The translations under genes were made by a program, and so were the position numbers. A DNA stretch of 58,396 nt. Source: CAZTCJ01 sp964612085. GTDB lineage: Bacteria > Pseudomonadota > Alphaproteobacteria > JAJFIK01. Of this stretch, positions 16,132 through 24,516 are shown piece by piece. The notes under the pieces were generated by a model, which ran no database searches, was not told where the DNA came from, and was given only the letters and a program-made list of their open reading frames with translations. The stretch is from positions 1 through 58,396 of the forward strand of contig CAZTCJ010000016.1 of NCBI GenBank assembly GCA_964612085.1, written 5' to 3'. The first letter of the stretch is position 1, and each line of letters starts with the position of its first letter.

Positions 16132-17292
16132 ATGAAACTGGCGATTATCGGCGGCGGCATCATCGGTTTGAGCGCGGCGTGGTATCTGAAGCGCGCGGGC
16201 GCCGATCCCATCGTGTTCGAGCGGGACGTCCCGGGCCAGGCCGCGAGCTGGGCGGCGGCGGGCATGCTGTCGGCCCATATGGAGCATGAGGCGGGCAATC
16301 CGGCGTTTTTCGCTCTGGCGCGCGCCGCCCTGGTGCGCTGGCCCGGGTTCGCCGACATGCTGGCGACCGCCACCGGCCAGGATCCGGGCCTGAGGCTCCA
16401 CGGCCATCTGGCGGCCGTGTTCGATGAGGCGGCGGCGGCCGGCTGGCAAAAGGCCGTCGAGGCGCGCCGCCGGTTGGGCGCTGATCTGTGCTGGCTGTCG
16501 CCTAAGACCATGCGTGCCCGCGAACCGGCTTTGTCCGATGAGGTTCTGGGCGGGGTCTGGAGCCCCCATGACGGGCAGGTCAACAACCGGGCCGTGGTCG
16601 GCGCGCTCACCGATCTGCTGCGCCGCCTCGACGTGCCGGTCCATGCCCACACGCCCGTCCGCGCCCTGGAGTGCACGGGCAATCGGGTGCGGGCCGTCAT
16701 GACGGAGCGGAACAGGATCCCGGTGGACGGCGTTGTCCTCACTGCGGGAGCCTGGAGCGGCATGCTTGAAGGTCTGCCCCTTGGGCTGATCCCGCCTGTT
16801 CGCCCGATCAAGGGCCAGATGGCATCGCTCGCCTGGGATCAGGCCAAGGCGCACGTGCCTTATCCCCAAACCGTCCTGTGGGGCCCCGGCATTTATGCGG
16901 TGCCCAGGGTCGACGGCACGCTTCTTCTGGGCGCGACGGAGGAAGATGTGGGGTTCGACCCCGGTTTGACGGCGCAGGGTCTTGGCGGTCTTCTGCAGTC
17001 TGTGCGGCGCTTGCTTCCCGCGAGCGCATCGCTCAGTCTCACCGCTGCCTGGGTCGGCTTCCGCCCGAAAGCGCCCGATGGGTTGCCGGTTCTGGGCCGC
17101 ACGGAGATCGAGGGGCTGACCTTGGCCACGGGCCATCACCGCAACGGCATCCTGCTGGCCCCAGTGACGGCGGAGATCGTCACGGATCTTGCGCTTGGGC
17201 GGACGCCGCGGATCGATCTGTCCGCATTCGCGCCGGACCGGTTTGGCCGCTATCGTGGCGCCTTGACTCGGGCCCCTTCGACCGTGTTTTGA
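16132..17292 (+). CDS. FAD-dependent amino-acid oxidase (glycine oxidase ThiO-like)
   Basis: A 386-residue flavoprotein of the DAO family. The N-terminal dinucleotide fold is LAIIGGGIIGLSAAWYLKRAG with the GxGxxG variant GGGIIG, and an acidic residue ends strand 2 (VFERD). The C-terminal part has GHHRNGILLAPVTAEIV, matching the C-terminal FAD-contacting block of ThiO/glycine oxidases. It would oxidise glycine or another amino acid to the imine, producing peroxide. No thiamine genes are adjacent, so a thiazole role is not supported by context. The ATG at 16132 follows GAAGGACGGG; a TTG three bases earlier is less likely. Confidence 0.88.
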   Translation: MKLAIIGGGIIGLSAAWYLKRAGADPIVFERDVPGQAASWAAAGMLSAHMEHEAGNPAFFALARAALVRWPGFADMLATATGQDPGLRLHGHLAAVFDEAAAAGWQKAVEARRRLGADLCWLSPKTMRAREPALSDEVLGGVWSPHDGQVNNRAVVGALTDLLRRLDVPVHAHTPVRALECTGNRVRAVMTERNRIPVDGVVLTAGAWSGMLEGLPLGLIPPVRPIKGQMASLAWDQAKAHVPYPQTVLWGPGIYAVPRVDGTLLLGATEEDVGFDPGLTAQGLGGLLQSVRRLLPASASLSLTAAWVGFRPKAPDGLPVLGRTEIEGLTLATGHHRNGILLAPVTAEIVTDLALGRTPRIDLSAFAPDRFGRYRGALTRAPSTVF

Positions 17293-17380
17293 GGGCGAGC
17301 GTTTGGCTCTTGGACTACATTAGGATTTGTGACGGGGGAGCGGGGCCTTTTCGGCCCGGCCGAGGAAAAAGGATTGTCGC

Positions 17381-18364
17381 ATGTGGGAAACTGCTGAGCC
17401 GTATGTCTGGGTCGCAGGGGGGCTTGGTCTGCTGTTGATCGGCGGTGACTTCGTAGTGCGCGGCGCGGTCTGTCTGGCGCGCGACATCGGCGTCTCCGAG
17501 CTGCTGATCGGTCTCGTCGTGGTGGCCTTCGGCACCTCCTCGCCAGAACTGATCGTGGCCCTTCAGGCCGCCTCCCAGGGCTCGCCCGACATTGCCATGG
17601 GCAATGTGGTCGGCAGTAACATCGCCAATATTCTGCTGGTGCTGGGTCTTGGCGCGCTCCTTTTCCCCATACCGGTCAACCGCCGCGCGGTGGTGACCCG
17701 CGACGGCATCGTCGCGCTCGCGGCCAGCGCCTTCCTGCTCTATCTAGGCTATGAGGGCGTCATCACCTTCTGGGCCGGCATCGTGCTGGTGAGCGCGCTC
17801 GTCATCTACATTCTGTTTTCCTACATCACCGAGCGCCGCCAGCTCTCCGACGCCACCGCGACGCGGGTCGATCACTTCAAGACCGTGAATGGCGGCACCG
17901 TGATCATTCATGTCGGCACGACGCTGCTAGGCTTTGCCGCCCTGATGTATGGCGCCCATCTGCTGATCGAAGGGGCTGTCGATGTGGCGACCCGCTTCGG
18001 CGTCAGCGAGGCCGTGATTGCCGTCAGCGTCGTGGCGGTGGGCACCTCCGTGCCGGAACTGGCGGCGGTCTGCGCAGCGGCCTGGCGTCAGTCGCCGGAA
18101 GTGGCGATCGGCAGCATTGTCGGGTCCAACATCTTCAACATCATGGCCGTTCTGGGCATCACCGCCATCGTCATGCCGATCCAGATCACCGCGTCCTTTG
18201 CGGCCTTCGATCTGTGGGTCATGGTGGGGGTCATCATCATCTTCCTGGTGTTCCTCACCACCGAGCGCAAACTGACCCGGTATGAGGGTCTGCTGATGTT
18301 GGCCGCCTATGCCGGCTATATCGGCGTTCTGTATTCGGGCAAACTGCCCATCACGATTCCCTGA
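17381..18364 (+). CDS. Calcium/sodium antiporter (CaCA family, YrbG-like)
   Basis: A 327-residue membrane protein with about ten hydrophobic segments. Both alpha-repeats are intact: FGTSSPELIVAL..GNVVGSNIANIL in the first half and VGTSVPELAAVC..GSIVGSNIFNIM in the second. The paired Glu, Asn and Ser residues bind the exchanged cations. The topology and length match bacterial CaCA exchangers without a regulatory loop. It presumably expels Ca2+ using Na+ or H+. It stands 88 bases after the oxidase and 19 before the acyl-CoA dehydrogenase. The protein at 134-1888 may be a distant relative. Confidence 0.95.
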   Translation: MWETAEPYVWVAGGLGLLLIGGDFVVRGAVCLARDIGVSELLIGLVVVAFGTSSPELIVALQAASQGSPDIAMGNVVGSNIANILLVLGLGALLFPIPVNRRAVVTRDGIVALAASAFLLYLGYEGVITFWAGIVLVSALVIYILFSYITERRQLSDATATRVDHFKTVNGGTVIIHVGTTLLGFAALMYGAHLLIEGAVDVATRFGVSEAVIAVSVVAVGTSVPELAAVCAAAWRQSPEVAIGSIVGSNIFNIMAVLGITAIVMPIQITASFAAFDLWVMVGVIIIFLVFLTTERKLTRYEGLLMLAAYAGYIGVLYSGKLPITIP

Positions 18365-18383
18365 GGCGACGAGTAGCAGCTCT

Positions 18384-19550
18384 ATGGATTTTTCGATTAC
18401 GGACGATCAGCAGGCGATCGTCGATGCGGTTTCGCGCATCTGCGCCCGCTTCGATGACGAGTATTGGCGCGCGCGCGACGAAGACGGAGTGTTCCCGGAA
18501 GAGTTCGTCAAGGCCATGGCGGCGGGCGGTTGGCTCGGGATCGCGCTCCCCGAAGAAGTGGGTGGCTCGGGCCTGGGCGTTACCGAGACCGCGCTGATGA
18601 TGCATACGGTGGCACGCTCCGGCGCCGCGTTGCAGGGCGCGTCGTCCATCCATGTGAACCTGTTCGGTCCCATGCCCGTGGCGTTGTTTGGGACGGACGA
18701 GCAGAAAAAGACCATGCTGCCGCCCTTGATCGCGGGCGAAGACCGCATGTGTTTCGGCGTCACCGAACCCAATTCGGGCCTCGATACGTCCTCGATCGAA
18801 ACCAAGGCGGAGCGGGACGGCGACACTTATGTGATCTCTGGGCGGAAGATCTGGACCACGACGGCCCAGACCGCCAACAAGATCATCCTGATCGCGCGCA
18901 CCACGCCGCGCGATCAGGCCTCCAAGCCCACGGCGGGCATGAGCCTGTTTTACACCGACATGGACCGGCGTTTCGTCGATGCCAAAGTGATCCCGAAAAT
19001 GGGCCGCAAGTCGGTGGAGTGCAACACGGTCTTCATCGACGGGTTGCGGGTGCCCAAGGAGCATCTGATCGGCGAGGAAGGCAAGGGCTTCCAGTATCTG
19101 CTCCATGGTCTGAACCCGGAACGCATCCTGTTCGGCATCGAGGCCATCGGCATCGGGCGCGCCGCGCTGGAGAAGGCGGTGACCTATGCCAAGGAACGGG
19201 TCGTGTTCGGACGGCCCATCGGCCAGAACCAGGGCATTCAGCACCCTTTGGCGCGCTCCTGGGCGGAGCTTGAGGCCGCTGAAATGATGGCCATGAAGGC
19301 CGCCGCCCTGTTCGATGCAGGCCAGCCTTGCGGCGCGGAAGCCAATGCGGCGAAGCTGTTGGGCGCGGAGGCGGGCTTCAAGGCCTGCGAACGGGCGGTG
19401 CTTGCCCATGGCGGCATGGGCTATGCTAAGGAATACGATGTGGAGCGCTATTTGCGCGAAGTGATGATCGCCCGCATCGCCCCCGTCAGTACCGAGATGA
19501 TCTTGAACTTTCTATCGGAACGCGTCCTGGGCCTGCCACGGTCTTATTGA
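18384..19550 (+). CDS. Acyl-CoA dehydrogenase
   Basis: A 388-residue member of the ACAD family, which makes a trans-2-enoyl-CoA using FAD and passes electrons to ETF. N-terminal helical domain (MDFSITDDQQAIVDAV), middle beta domain with CFGVTEPNSGLDTSS and GRKIWTTTA, C-terminal helical domain with FGRPIGQNQGIQHPLA and the HGGMGYAKEYDVERYLREV block that holds part of the flavin site. Length is standard. The start at 18384 begins the conserved N-terminus; the reading frame is open upstream into the antiporter. The substrate chain is not predictable. The VOC gene follows after 15 bases. Confidence 0.94.
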   Translation: MDFSITDDQQAIVDAVSRICARFDDEYWRARDEDGVFPEEFVKAMAAGGWLGIALPEEVGGSGLGVTETALMMHTVARSGAALQGASSIHVNLFGPMPVALFGTDEQKKTMLPPLIAGEDRMCFGVTEPNSGLDTSSIETKAERDGDTYVISGRKIWTTTAQTANKIILIARTTPRDQASKPTAGMSLFYTDMDRRFVDAKVIPKMGRKSVECNTVFIDGLRVPKEHLIGEEGKGFQYLLHGLNPERILFGIEAIGIGRAALEKAVTYAKERVVFGRPIGQNQGIQHPLARSWAELEAAEMMAMKAAALFDAGQPCGAEANAAKLLGAEAGFKACERAVLAHGGMGYAKEYDVERYLREVMIARIAPVSTEMILNFLSERVLGLPRSY

Positions 19551-19565
19551 GGAAGGAATAGTCTC

Positions 19566-19970
19566 ATGGCTGAACGGATTTCGACGTTTTTGTTGTTCGA
19601 GGGCAAGGCCGAGGAGGCCATGACATTCTATATGTCTCTCATCAAGGACTCTAAAGTCGAGAGCATGGAGAAGTACGGACCCGGCGAGGATGGACCTGCG
19701 GGATCCGTCAAACACGCCGTGTTTGCCATGGCCGGCCAGAAATTCATGTGCATCGACAGTCCGATCAAGCATGAGTTCACCTTCACACCCGCGATCTCGC
19801 TCTTTATCGATTGCGAAAGCGAGCAGGAACTCGATCGTCTGTATAAGGCCTTGTCCGAAGGGGGTGAGGCTTTGATGCCGCTTGGCGAATATGGCTTCAG
19901 TCAAAAGTTCGGCTGGGTGGCGGACCGGTTCGGCGTTTCCTGGCAGCTCAACCTGCCGAACCCCTCATGA
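19566..19970 (+). CDS. VOC-superfamily protein, PhnB-like
   Basis: A 134-residue protein of the vicinal oxygen chelate fold, PhnB/3-demethylubiquinone-methyltransferase-like subgroup: ISTFLLFEGKAEEAMTFYMSLI at the N-terminus, FMCIDS in the middle and the YGFSQKFGWVADRFGVSWQLNL ending typical of the subgroup. Subgroup members usually lack a firmly known reaction. A good AGGAA site precedes the ATG; it is 15 bases after the dehydrogenase and probably the last gene of that transcript, ending at a bidirectional terminator. Confidence 0.9.
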   Translation: MAERISTFLLFEGKAEEAMTFYMSLIKDSKVESMEKYGPGEDGPAGSVKHAVFAMAGQKFMCIDSPIKHEFTFTPAISLFIDCESEQELDRLYKALSEGGEALMPLGEYGFSQKFGWVADRFGVSWQLNLPNPS

Positions 19971-19975
19971 AGAAA

Positions 19976-19997
19976 CCGCCCGGATTGCTCCGGGCGG
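19976..19997. terminator. Terminator between convergent genes
   Basis: Perfect 8-bp stem CCGCCCGG / CCGGGCGG, loop ATTGCT. On the minus strand it is followed by TTTCTTC, so it best terminates the Cys-repeat gene at 20025; it may also serve the VOC gene. Confidence 0.75.
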
Positions 19998-20024
19998 CTC
20001 CCATTTCGTCCGATGGTTTAGCGC

Positions 20025-20924
20025 TTACCGGCAGCGGTTGTTCGGCACCACCCGTCCGCCGTCCCGGCGGCAGCGGTCCCGGCTGGCGAAGTAATCGCGG
20101 TTGCCGCGCTGGCAGCAGATCCGGGCTTGCTGGTTGCCGTCCCGACAGCGGGACGTGGCGACGACCCGGCCGCCGGCGCTGCGGCAGCGGTCCCGGCTGG
20201 TGAAGAAGTCGCGATTGCCGCGCTGACAGCAGATGCGGGCGCCGTTCTGGCCTTCGTTCCGGCAGCGGGAGTTGGCAACAACGCGGCCACCCGTCCGGCG
20301 GCACCGGTCCCGGCTGGTGAAGAAGTCCCGGTTGCCATCCTGACAGCAGATCCGCGCGCCATTGCCGTTGCCACCGTCGCGGCAGCGGTTATCGGCGACG
20401 ATGCGTCCGCCGGTGCGGCGGCAGCGNNNNNNNNNNNNNNNNNNNNNNNNNNNNNNNNNNNNNNNNNNNNNNNNNNNNNNNNNNNNNNNNNNNNNNNNNN
20501 NNNNNNNNNNNNNNNNNNNNNNNNNNCGGCGGCAGCGGTCGCGGGTGGTGAAGAAGTCACGGCCATTGTCCAGGCAGCAGATGCGCCGGTCGTCACGGCC
20601 CGAGCGGCACTTGTCGAGGCGCACCTGATCGCCGCCGGAGCGGCGGCATTCATTCGCCGTGGTCAGCCAGTCGCGCCGGCCCTTCTTGCAGCAGATCTGG
20701 CGTTCATCGCGGCCGCTGCGGCATTCCCGGTCGGACACCACGCGTCCGCCCTGGCGGCGGCAGCGGTCTCTCGATGTGAAGAAGTCCCGGTTGCCGGTCT
20801 TGCAGCAGACGCCGCGGGCCCGCCGGTCGTCCCGGCAGCGCCGGGCGTCCACTTCGCGCCCGCCGGCCTGACGGCATTCCCGGGCCGAGGTGATCCAGTC
20901 CCGGCTGCCCTTGAAGCAGCACAC
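20025..20924 (-). repeat. In-frame tandem repeat array, about 114-base period
   Basis: Units of about 37-39 codons repeat through the gene to its stop codon. Variation concentrates in the linker after the last Cys (for example GNGNGAR, EGQNGAR, GNQQAR), while the CC and DRCR blocks are nearly constant. The near-identity of the distal units explains the assembly break at 20427-20526. Confidence 0.85.
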
Positions 20925-21053
20925 TTCGTTGCCGCGCTGGGCCAGTTGAATGAGCGTTTCAGCGCCGTCCGCCTTGGCCTGGCTGGCTGCCCCCGGCAGA
21001 GCCAGCATCAGGACCGCGCACAGCAGGATCCATTTGGTGATGAGCTTTGACAT
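20025..21053 (-). CDS. Secreted cysteine-rich tandem-repeat protein (interrupted by assembly gap)
   Basis: Signal peptide at about residues 1-28 (ends QAKA). From residue 44 to the end the protein is made of about 38-residue units with the pattern [VI]CC..G.RDFFTSRDRCRR.GGRVV....CR. Each unit has four Cys (a CC pair, then one about 14 and one about 27 residues later) and is rich in Arg, Asp and Gly. At least eight units are visible, and repeats 6-8 are nearly identical while 1-3 are more diverged. A run of 100 N falls inside unit 4/5, so copy number and true length are not known. The four Cys suggest two disulfides per unit in an oxidising compartment. The ATG at 21053 follows a GAGAGGGA site. 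No family recognised. Confidence 0.85.
   Translation of the reverse strand: MSKLITKWILLCAVLMLALPGAASQAKADGAETLIQLAQRGNEVCCFKGSRDWITSARECRQAGGREVDARRCRDDRRARGVCCKTGNRDFFTSRDRCRRQGGRVVSDRECRSGRDERQICCKKGRRDWLTTANECRRSGGDQVRLDKCRSGRDDRRICCLDNGRDFFTTRDRCRXXXXXXXXXXXXXXXXXXXXXXXXXXXXXXXXXXRCRRTGGRIVADNRCRDGGNGNGARICCQDGNRDFFTSRDRCRRTGGRVVANSRCRNEGQNGARICCQRGNRDFFTSRDRCRSAGGRVVATSRCRDGNQQARICCQRGNRDYFASRDRCRRDGGRVVPNNRCR
20427..20526. other. Assembly gap (100 N)
   Basis: Exactly 100 unknown bases, a common placeholder length for gaps of unknown size, located inside the tandem-repeat array. Codons on both sides stay in the same frame when the gap is taken at face value, and the space fits almost one repeat period, but that may be chance. 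Confidence 0.97.
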
Positions 21054-21159
21054 GATGAGGTCCCTCTCTTGCGCCGACTCTGGTGTCGGCCCGATCAGGA
21101 TAAGAGGACTCTCAAAAAGGGCCAAACCAAGGTTTCAGCACCACCTTAGAGTGTGACGC

Positions 21160-22275
21160 TCAGGCCATGGGTATTTGCGTATCGTTGAGCGCGTCCTGGC
21201 TGTAGGACAGGCCGAAACCCGGCGCGTCGCCCAGGTCGAGCCAGCCCTGCTCGTCGGGCAATAAAGGCTCCGCCAACAGAAAATCCCGGGTATCCGGCCC
21301 GAAGCTCGGCGGGTCGATGGCGTATTCGAAACAGGGGCAGGCGCCCAACGCCGCCGCCAGATGGGCATTGGCCATCATGGTGATGCCGTTCGACCAGGCG
21401 CGCGGGGAGACCATCAGCCCCCGTTCCTTTGCCCGCTGGCCCAAGGGAAACAGTCCCGTGATGCCGCCGGTATGGGCCGCGTCGGCCCTGAGCACGTCGA
21501 TGGCGTCCCGGACGATCAGATTGCGGATGTCATGGAGTTCCAGGGCGTATGCGCCGCCCGCGATATTGGTGTTGGTCTGCTCGCGCAGGTCGGCCAGGCC
21601 CTTGTAATCGGCCCGGTGCAGCGGGTCCTCGATCCAGAAGACGCCCAGCTCTTCCAGCGCCTTGACCAGGGCGACCGTATCCTCCGGACTGCGCGTGTCT
21701 TCCGTGCGCCAGGGCAGCGGCGCGCCCCGGCCGCAATCGGCGAGCAGAACCAGGTCCGCGCCCACCGCCTCGCGCACCGCCGCCATGCAGTCCGCGTCGG
21801 CCTTCCAGTCCTGACCGTTGAGGCGCACCAGCAGCGCCTGGAAGCCGTCGGTGATCACGTCCTGGGCGAGGCTCGCCAATTCATCCGTGGGCCGCTCCAC
21901 GCCGAGGGCCGCATAGGTGCGCAGGCGTTGATCCGTACCGCCTAGCATGCGCCAGACCGGCTGTTCGTGGATATTGCCCGCCAGATCCCACAGCGCCAGA
22001 TCGAGCGCCCAGGCGGGCCCGTGATGGAGCGACAGGCTTTCGATCACCCGGTTGTGGCGCTGCAGATCCAGCGGATCCGCTCCGATGAACAGATCCATGT
22101 GGTCCGGCAGATAGGGAATGGGCGCACCGGCGCCGATGCCGAGCATGCCGTCATCGGTCTCGACCCAGACCAGATCCACATCGAAGGAGTCGCGCGGATG
22201 CGCATCCCATGCGGTCTGGATGGGCGGGTCGAACGGTATCCGGTGACGGGTCTGCACGATGCGTGCGATCCGCAT
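21160..22275 (-). CDS. Enolase-superfamily (mandelate racemase/muconate lactonising-like) protein with altered active site
   Basis: A 371-residue protein with the MR/MLE layout: N-terminal capping domain, then a TIM-barrel. The first metal ligand is present (LLADCGRG) and so is the second (FWIEDPL). Other expected residues are changed: the K-x-K motif at the end of strand 2 reads R-x-N (LLVRLNG), the third acidic ligand block reads AGGA instead of a G-E pair, and the PHxW catalytic His block reads SPRAWSNG. D in RADAAHTGGIT is kept. It may be a non-canonical enzyme or a pseudoenzyme. The start at 22275 (MRIARIV) was chosen for its AGGGGA site and family fit. A solute-like substrate is unknown. 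Confidence 0.85.
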   Translation of the reverse strand: MRIARIVQTRHRIPFDPPIQTAWDAHPRDSFDVDLVWVETDDGMLGIGAGAPIPYLPDHMDLFIGADPLDLQRHNRVIESLSLHHGPAWALDLALWDLAGNIHEQPVWRMLGGTDQRLRTYAALGVERPTDELASLAQDVITDGFQALLVRLNGQDWKADADCMAAVREAVGADLVLLADCGRGAPLPWRTEDTRSPEDTVALVKALEELGVFWIEDPLHRADYKGLADLREQTNTNIAGGAYALELHDIRNLIVRDAIDVLRADAAHTGGITGLFPLGQRAKERGLMVSPRAWSNGITMMANAHLAAALGACPCFEYAIDPPSFGPDTRDFLLAEPLLPDEQGWLDLGDAPGFGLSYSQDALNDTQIPMA

Positions 22276-22361
22276 GAGAAGGGGTCCCCTGATCGCGCCT
22301 GCGGCCCCAGCCGGCCGGACAGGCATGGCATTTGCTCAATGACCGGGCAAGGAGGCGTTCG

Positions 22362-23177
22362 ATGACCCTGATCCATGCCCAGACAGCGCCGGTCTCCTCA
22401 ACCCAGGAGCCCGGTCCGCGCACATCCGTGATGGCCGCCCTGCACGCCGCGTCCGAACGAACGGGCGTGTCTTTCGACTATCTGCTGCGCACTGCTCAGC
22501 GCGAAAGTGGCTTGGAATCGGGGGCCAAGGCAAGCACGTCGAGCGCATCCGGGCTTTTTCAGTTCATTGACCAGACCTGGCTGGGCATGGTGGCGCGCCA
22601 TGGGGACAAGCATGGGCTCGAAACCGAATCGGCGGCGATTACGCAAACTGCTCAGGGCCGGTACGAAATTGCCGACCCGGCCGCGCGGGAGGCAATTCTT
22701 GCCCTGCGCTTCGATCCCGCTGTCGCGTCTGTCATGGCCGCCGAATACACCCGGGAAAGCGCCGACCGGCTGGAGAGCCGTCTGGGCCGCGCGCCCAGCG
22801 AGGGCGAGCTTTATGTGGCGCATTTTTTAGGTGCGAACGGCGCGGCCCGCCTGATCGAGGCAGGCGAGGCGGACCCCAACACCTCCGCTGCGACGTTGTT
22901 CCCCCGCGCGGCAGAAGCGAACACAGCGATTTTCTACGGCAAAAGCGGCGCGGAGCGGTCCGTGGGCGAGGTCTTGGCGGTGCTGAAGCGTGAAACGCCG
23001 GGTCCCGATACTCCACAACCCGTTTATGCCCAGGCCGCGCCCATGCGCTCCGTCCACAGCGCGCCCGCCATGACCTCCCCGTCGCGCGCCTATTTGCTCA
23101 GCCCCGGGATGATCGAAATCCTGGCCAGCCTCGATCCCCTGCGCGCCACCGACCGGGAGACGATCCTCAAGGGATGA
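22362..23177 (+). CDS. Lytic transglycosylase-like (SLT domain) protein
   Basis: A 271-residue protein with an SLT/lysozyme-like domain: FDYLLRTAQRESGLESGAKA with putative catalytic Glu48, then SASGLFQFIDQTWLGMV and later AAEYTRESADRLESRLGRAPSEGELYVAHFLGANGA, which is the pattern of Alphaproteobacterial cell-wall lytic enzymes related to flagellar transglycosylases. It has no obvious signal peptide, so export may use another route. It would cleave the glycan backbone of peptidoglycan. ATG at 22362 has a strong AAGGAGG site. A sigma-54-like sequence at 22321 is noted as unconvincing. Its 3' end overlaps the convergent CoA-transferase gene by 11 bases. Confidence 0.87.
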   Translation: MTLIHAQTAPVSSTQEPGPRTSVMAALHAASERTGVSFDYLLRTAQRESGLESGAKASTSSASGLFQFIDQTWLGMVARHGDKHGLETESAAITQTAQGRYEIADPAAREAILALRFDPAVASVMAAEYTRESADRLESRLGRAPSEGELYVAHFLGANGAARLIEAGEADPNTSAATLFPRAAEANTAIFYGKSGAERSVGEVLAVLKRETPGPDTPQPVYAQAAPMRSVHSAPAMTSPSRAYLLSPGMIEILASLDPLRATDRETILKG

Positions 23178-24381
23178 CCTTGTGGCTCTTCACCATGCCG
23201 TATTCATGCAGGATACGGATGGACCCCTCGTCATAGCCCAGCTCCCGCATGATCTCGACGGAGTGTTCGCCTACTTTCGGGGCCGGGCCCTTGGGACCGT
23301 CATCGGCGCCGTGGAAGCGCACGGGACTCGCGGGCGTGCGGTAGGGCGTCATGGCTTCATGGCCGGGAATGTCCGCGAAGGCGCCCGCCGCTTCCGCCTG
23401 GGGATCGCTGGCGACTTGCGCGGGTGTTTGAACCGGCGCCCAGACCAGTTCCTCGGCATCGAGGCGCGGGCCCCATTCGGCCAGATCGCGGGTGGCGAAG
23501 GCGTCGTCCAGGGTGCGGATCAATTCCGCCTTGTGATTGCGCCGGGCCTTTGAATCGGCAAAGCGCTCGTCCGTCTCCAGATCTGTGCGGTCCAAAGCCG
23601 CCAGGATCCGCTTCCAGTCGGTGTTGCCCTGGCGCGGGATCAGGCACAGCCAATGGCCGTCCTTAGTCTGAAAGAAATTGTTGAGGGGCTGAACGGCGTC
23701 CTCGCGGGCCCTGGTGGAGGCGACGCGCCCGAAGCGCAACTGGATCGCCATATCCGACCCGAGGGAATAAATTCCGCTGCGCAGAAGCGAGGTTTCGACC
23801 AGACGGCCGGTGCCGGTGCGTTCGCGCTCGTAGAGCGCCGCCAGAATGCCCGCCGCCGTGGACTGCCCGGTCACATGGTCGCCGAAAGCGGTGCGCAGGG
23901 GCACCGGATCCTCGCCCTTGGGCGCGAACAACCGCCCGACGCCCGCCCGCGACCAGAACGCCGCCATGTCGAAGCCCGGCCGGTCGCATTCCTCGCCGAA
24001 CAGGCCATAGCCGGTGACGCTGGCATAGACGAGCTTCGGGTTGAGGGCGTGGACCGTGTCCCAGTCGAGCCCTGCGCGGGACAGCGAGCCGGGGCGCAGA
24101 TTGGTCAGGAAGACATCGGCCCGTTCCAGAAGCTTGGAGACGATCCCGGCGCCTTCCGGTACCGAGACATCGACGGCGATGGAGCGCTTGCCCCGGTTAT
24201 CCAGTTCGAACACCGGATTGTCGTCCAGCTCCACCGCGAGGGAGGCGAAGAACTCCCGGATCGGGTCGCCGCTCGGCGGTTCGATCTTGATCACGTCGGC
24301 GCCCCAGTCGGCCATCATGCCGCCCGCCGACGGCGCGGCGATATAGGTGGCCATTTCCACGACCTTCAATCCTTCGAGCAT
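23167..24381 (-). CDS. CaiB/BaiF-family (class III) CoA-transferase
   Basis: A 404-residue enzyme that moves CoA between carboxylic acids through an aspartyl intermediate. MLEGLKVVEMATYIAAPSAGGMMADWGADVIKIEPP is the diagnostic N-terminus of the family (cited as its key blocks VVEM, GADVIKIE). The catalytic Asp lies in PGFDMAAFWSRAG. Length is usual. No fatty or aromatic acid degradation operon is adjacent, so the substrate is open; the nearby acyl-CoA dehydrogenase at 18384 is on the other strand and not linked. Confidence 0.92.
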   Translation of the reverse strand: MLEGLKVVEMATYIAAPSAGGMMADWGADVIKIEPPSGDPIREFFASLAVELDDNPVFELDNRGKRSIAVDVSVPEGAGIVSKLLERADVFLTNLRPGSLSRAGLDWDTVHALNPKLVYASVTGYGLFGEECDRPGFDMAAFWSRAGVGRLFAPKGEDPVPLRTAFGDHVTGQSTAAGILAALYERERTGTGRLVETSLLRSGIYSLGSDMAIQLRFGRVASTRAREDAVQPLNNFFQTKDGHWLCLIPRQGNTDWKRILAALDRTDLETDERFADSKARRNHKAELIRTLDDAFATRDLAEWGPRLDAEELVWAPVQTPAQVASDPQAEAAGAFADIPGHEAMTPYRTPASPVRFHGADDGPKGPAPKVGEHSVEIMRELGYDEGSIRILHEYGMVKSHKVIP

Positions 24382-24516
24382 CGGTCCTCCTCATCTTTTC
24401 TGGCGTCATTGTCTGTCAGAACGGCGGGGTCCGGCAAGCGGCAACCATGGCCTTGAGCGTCTGTTAACGCGGGTCTGCTAATTCTCTCTATCCATGAACA
24501 AGTCCGGGTAACGTCC

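Noticed and set aside
22321..22336. Sigma-54-like AGGCATGGCATTTGCT before the transglycosylase gene
   Set aside because: GG-N10-GC spacing is right, but the predicted start would fall on the ribosome site (leader of about 15 bases) and there are no activator palindromes, so I do not call it.
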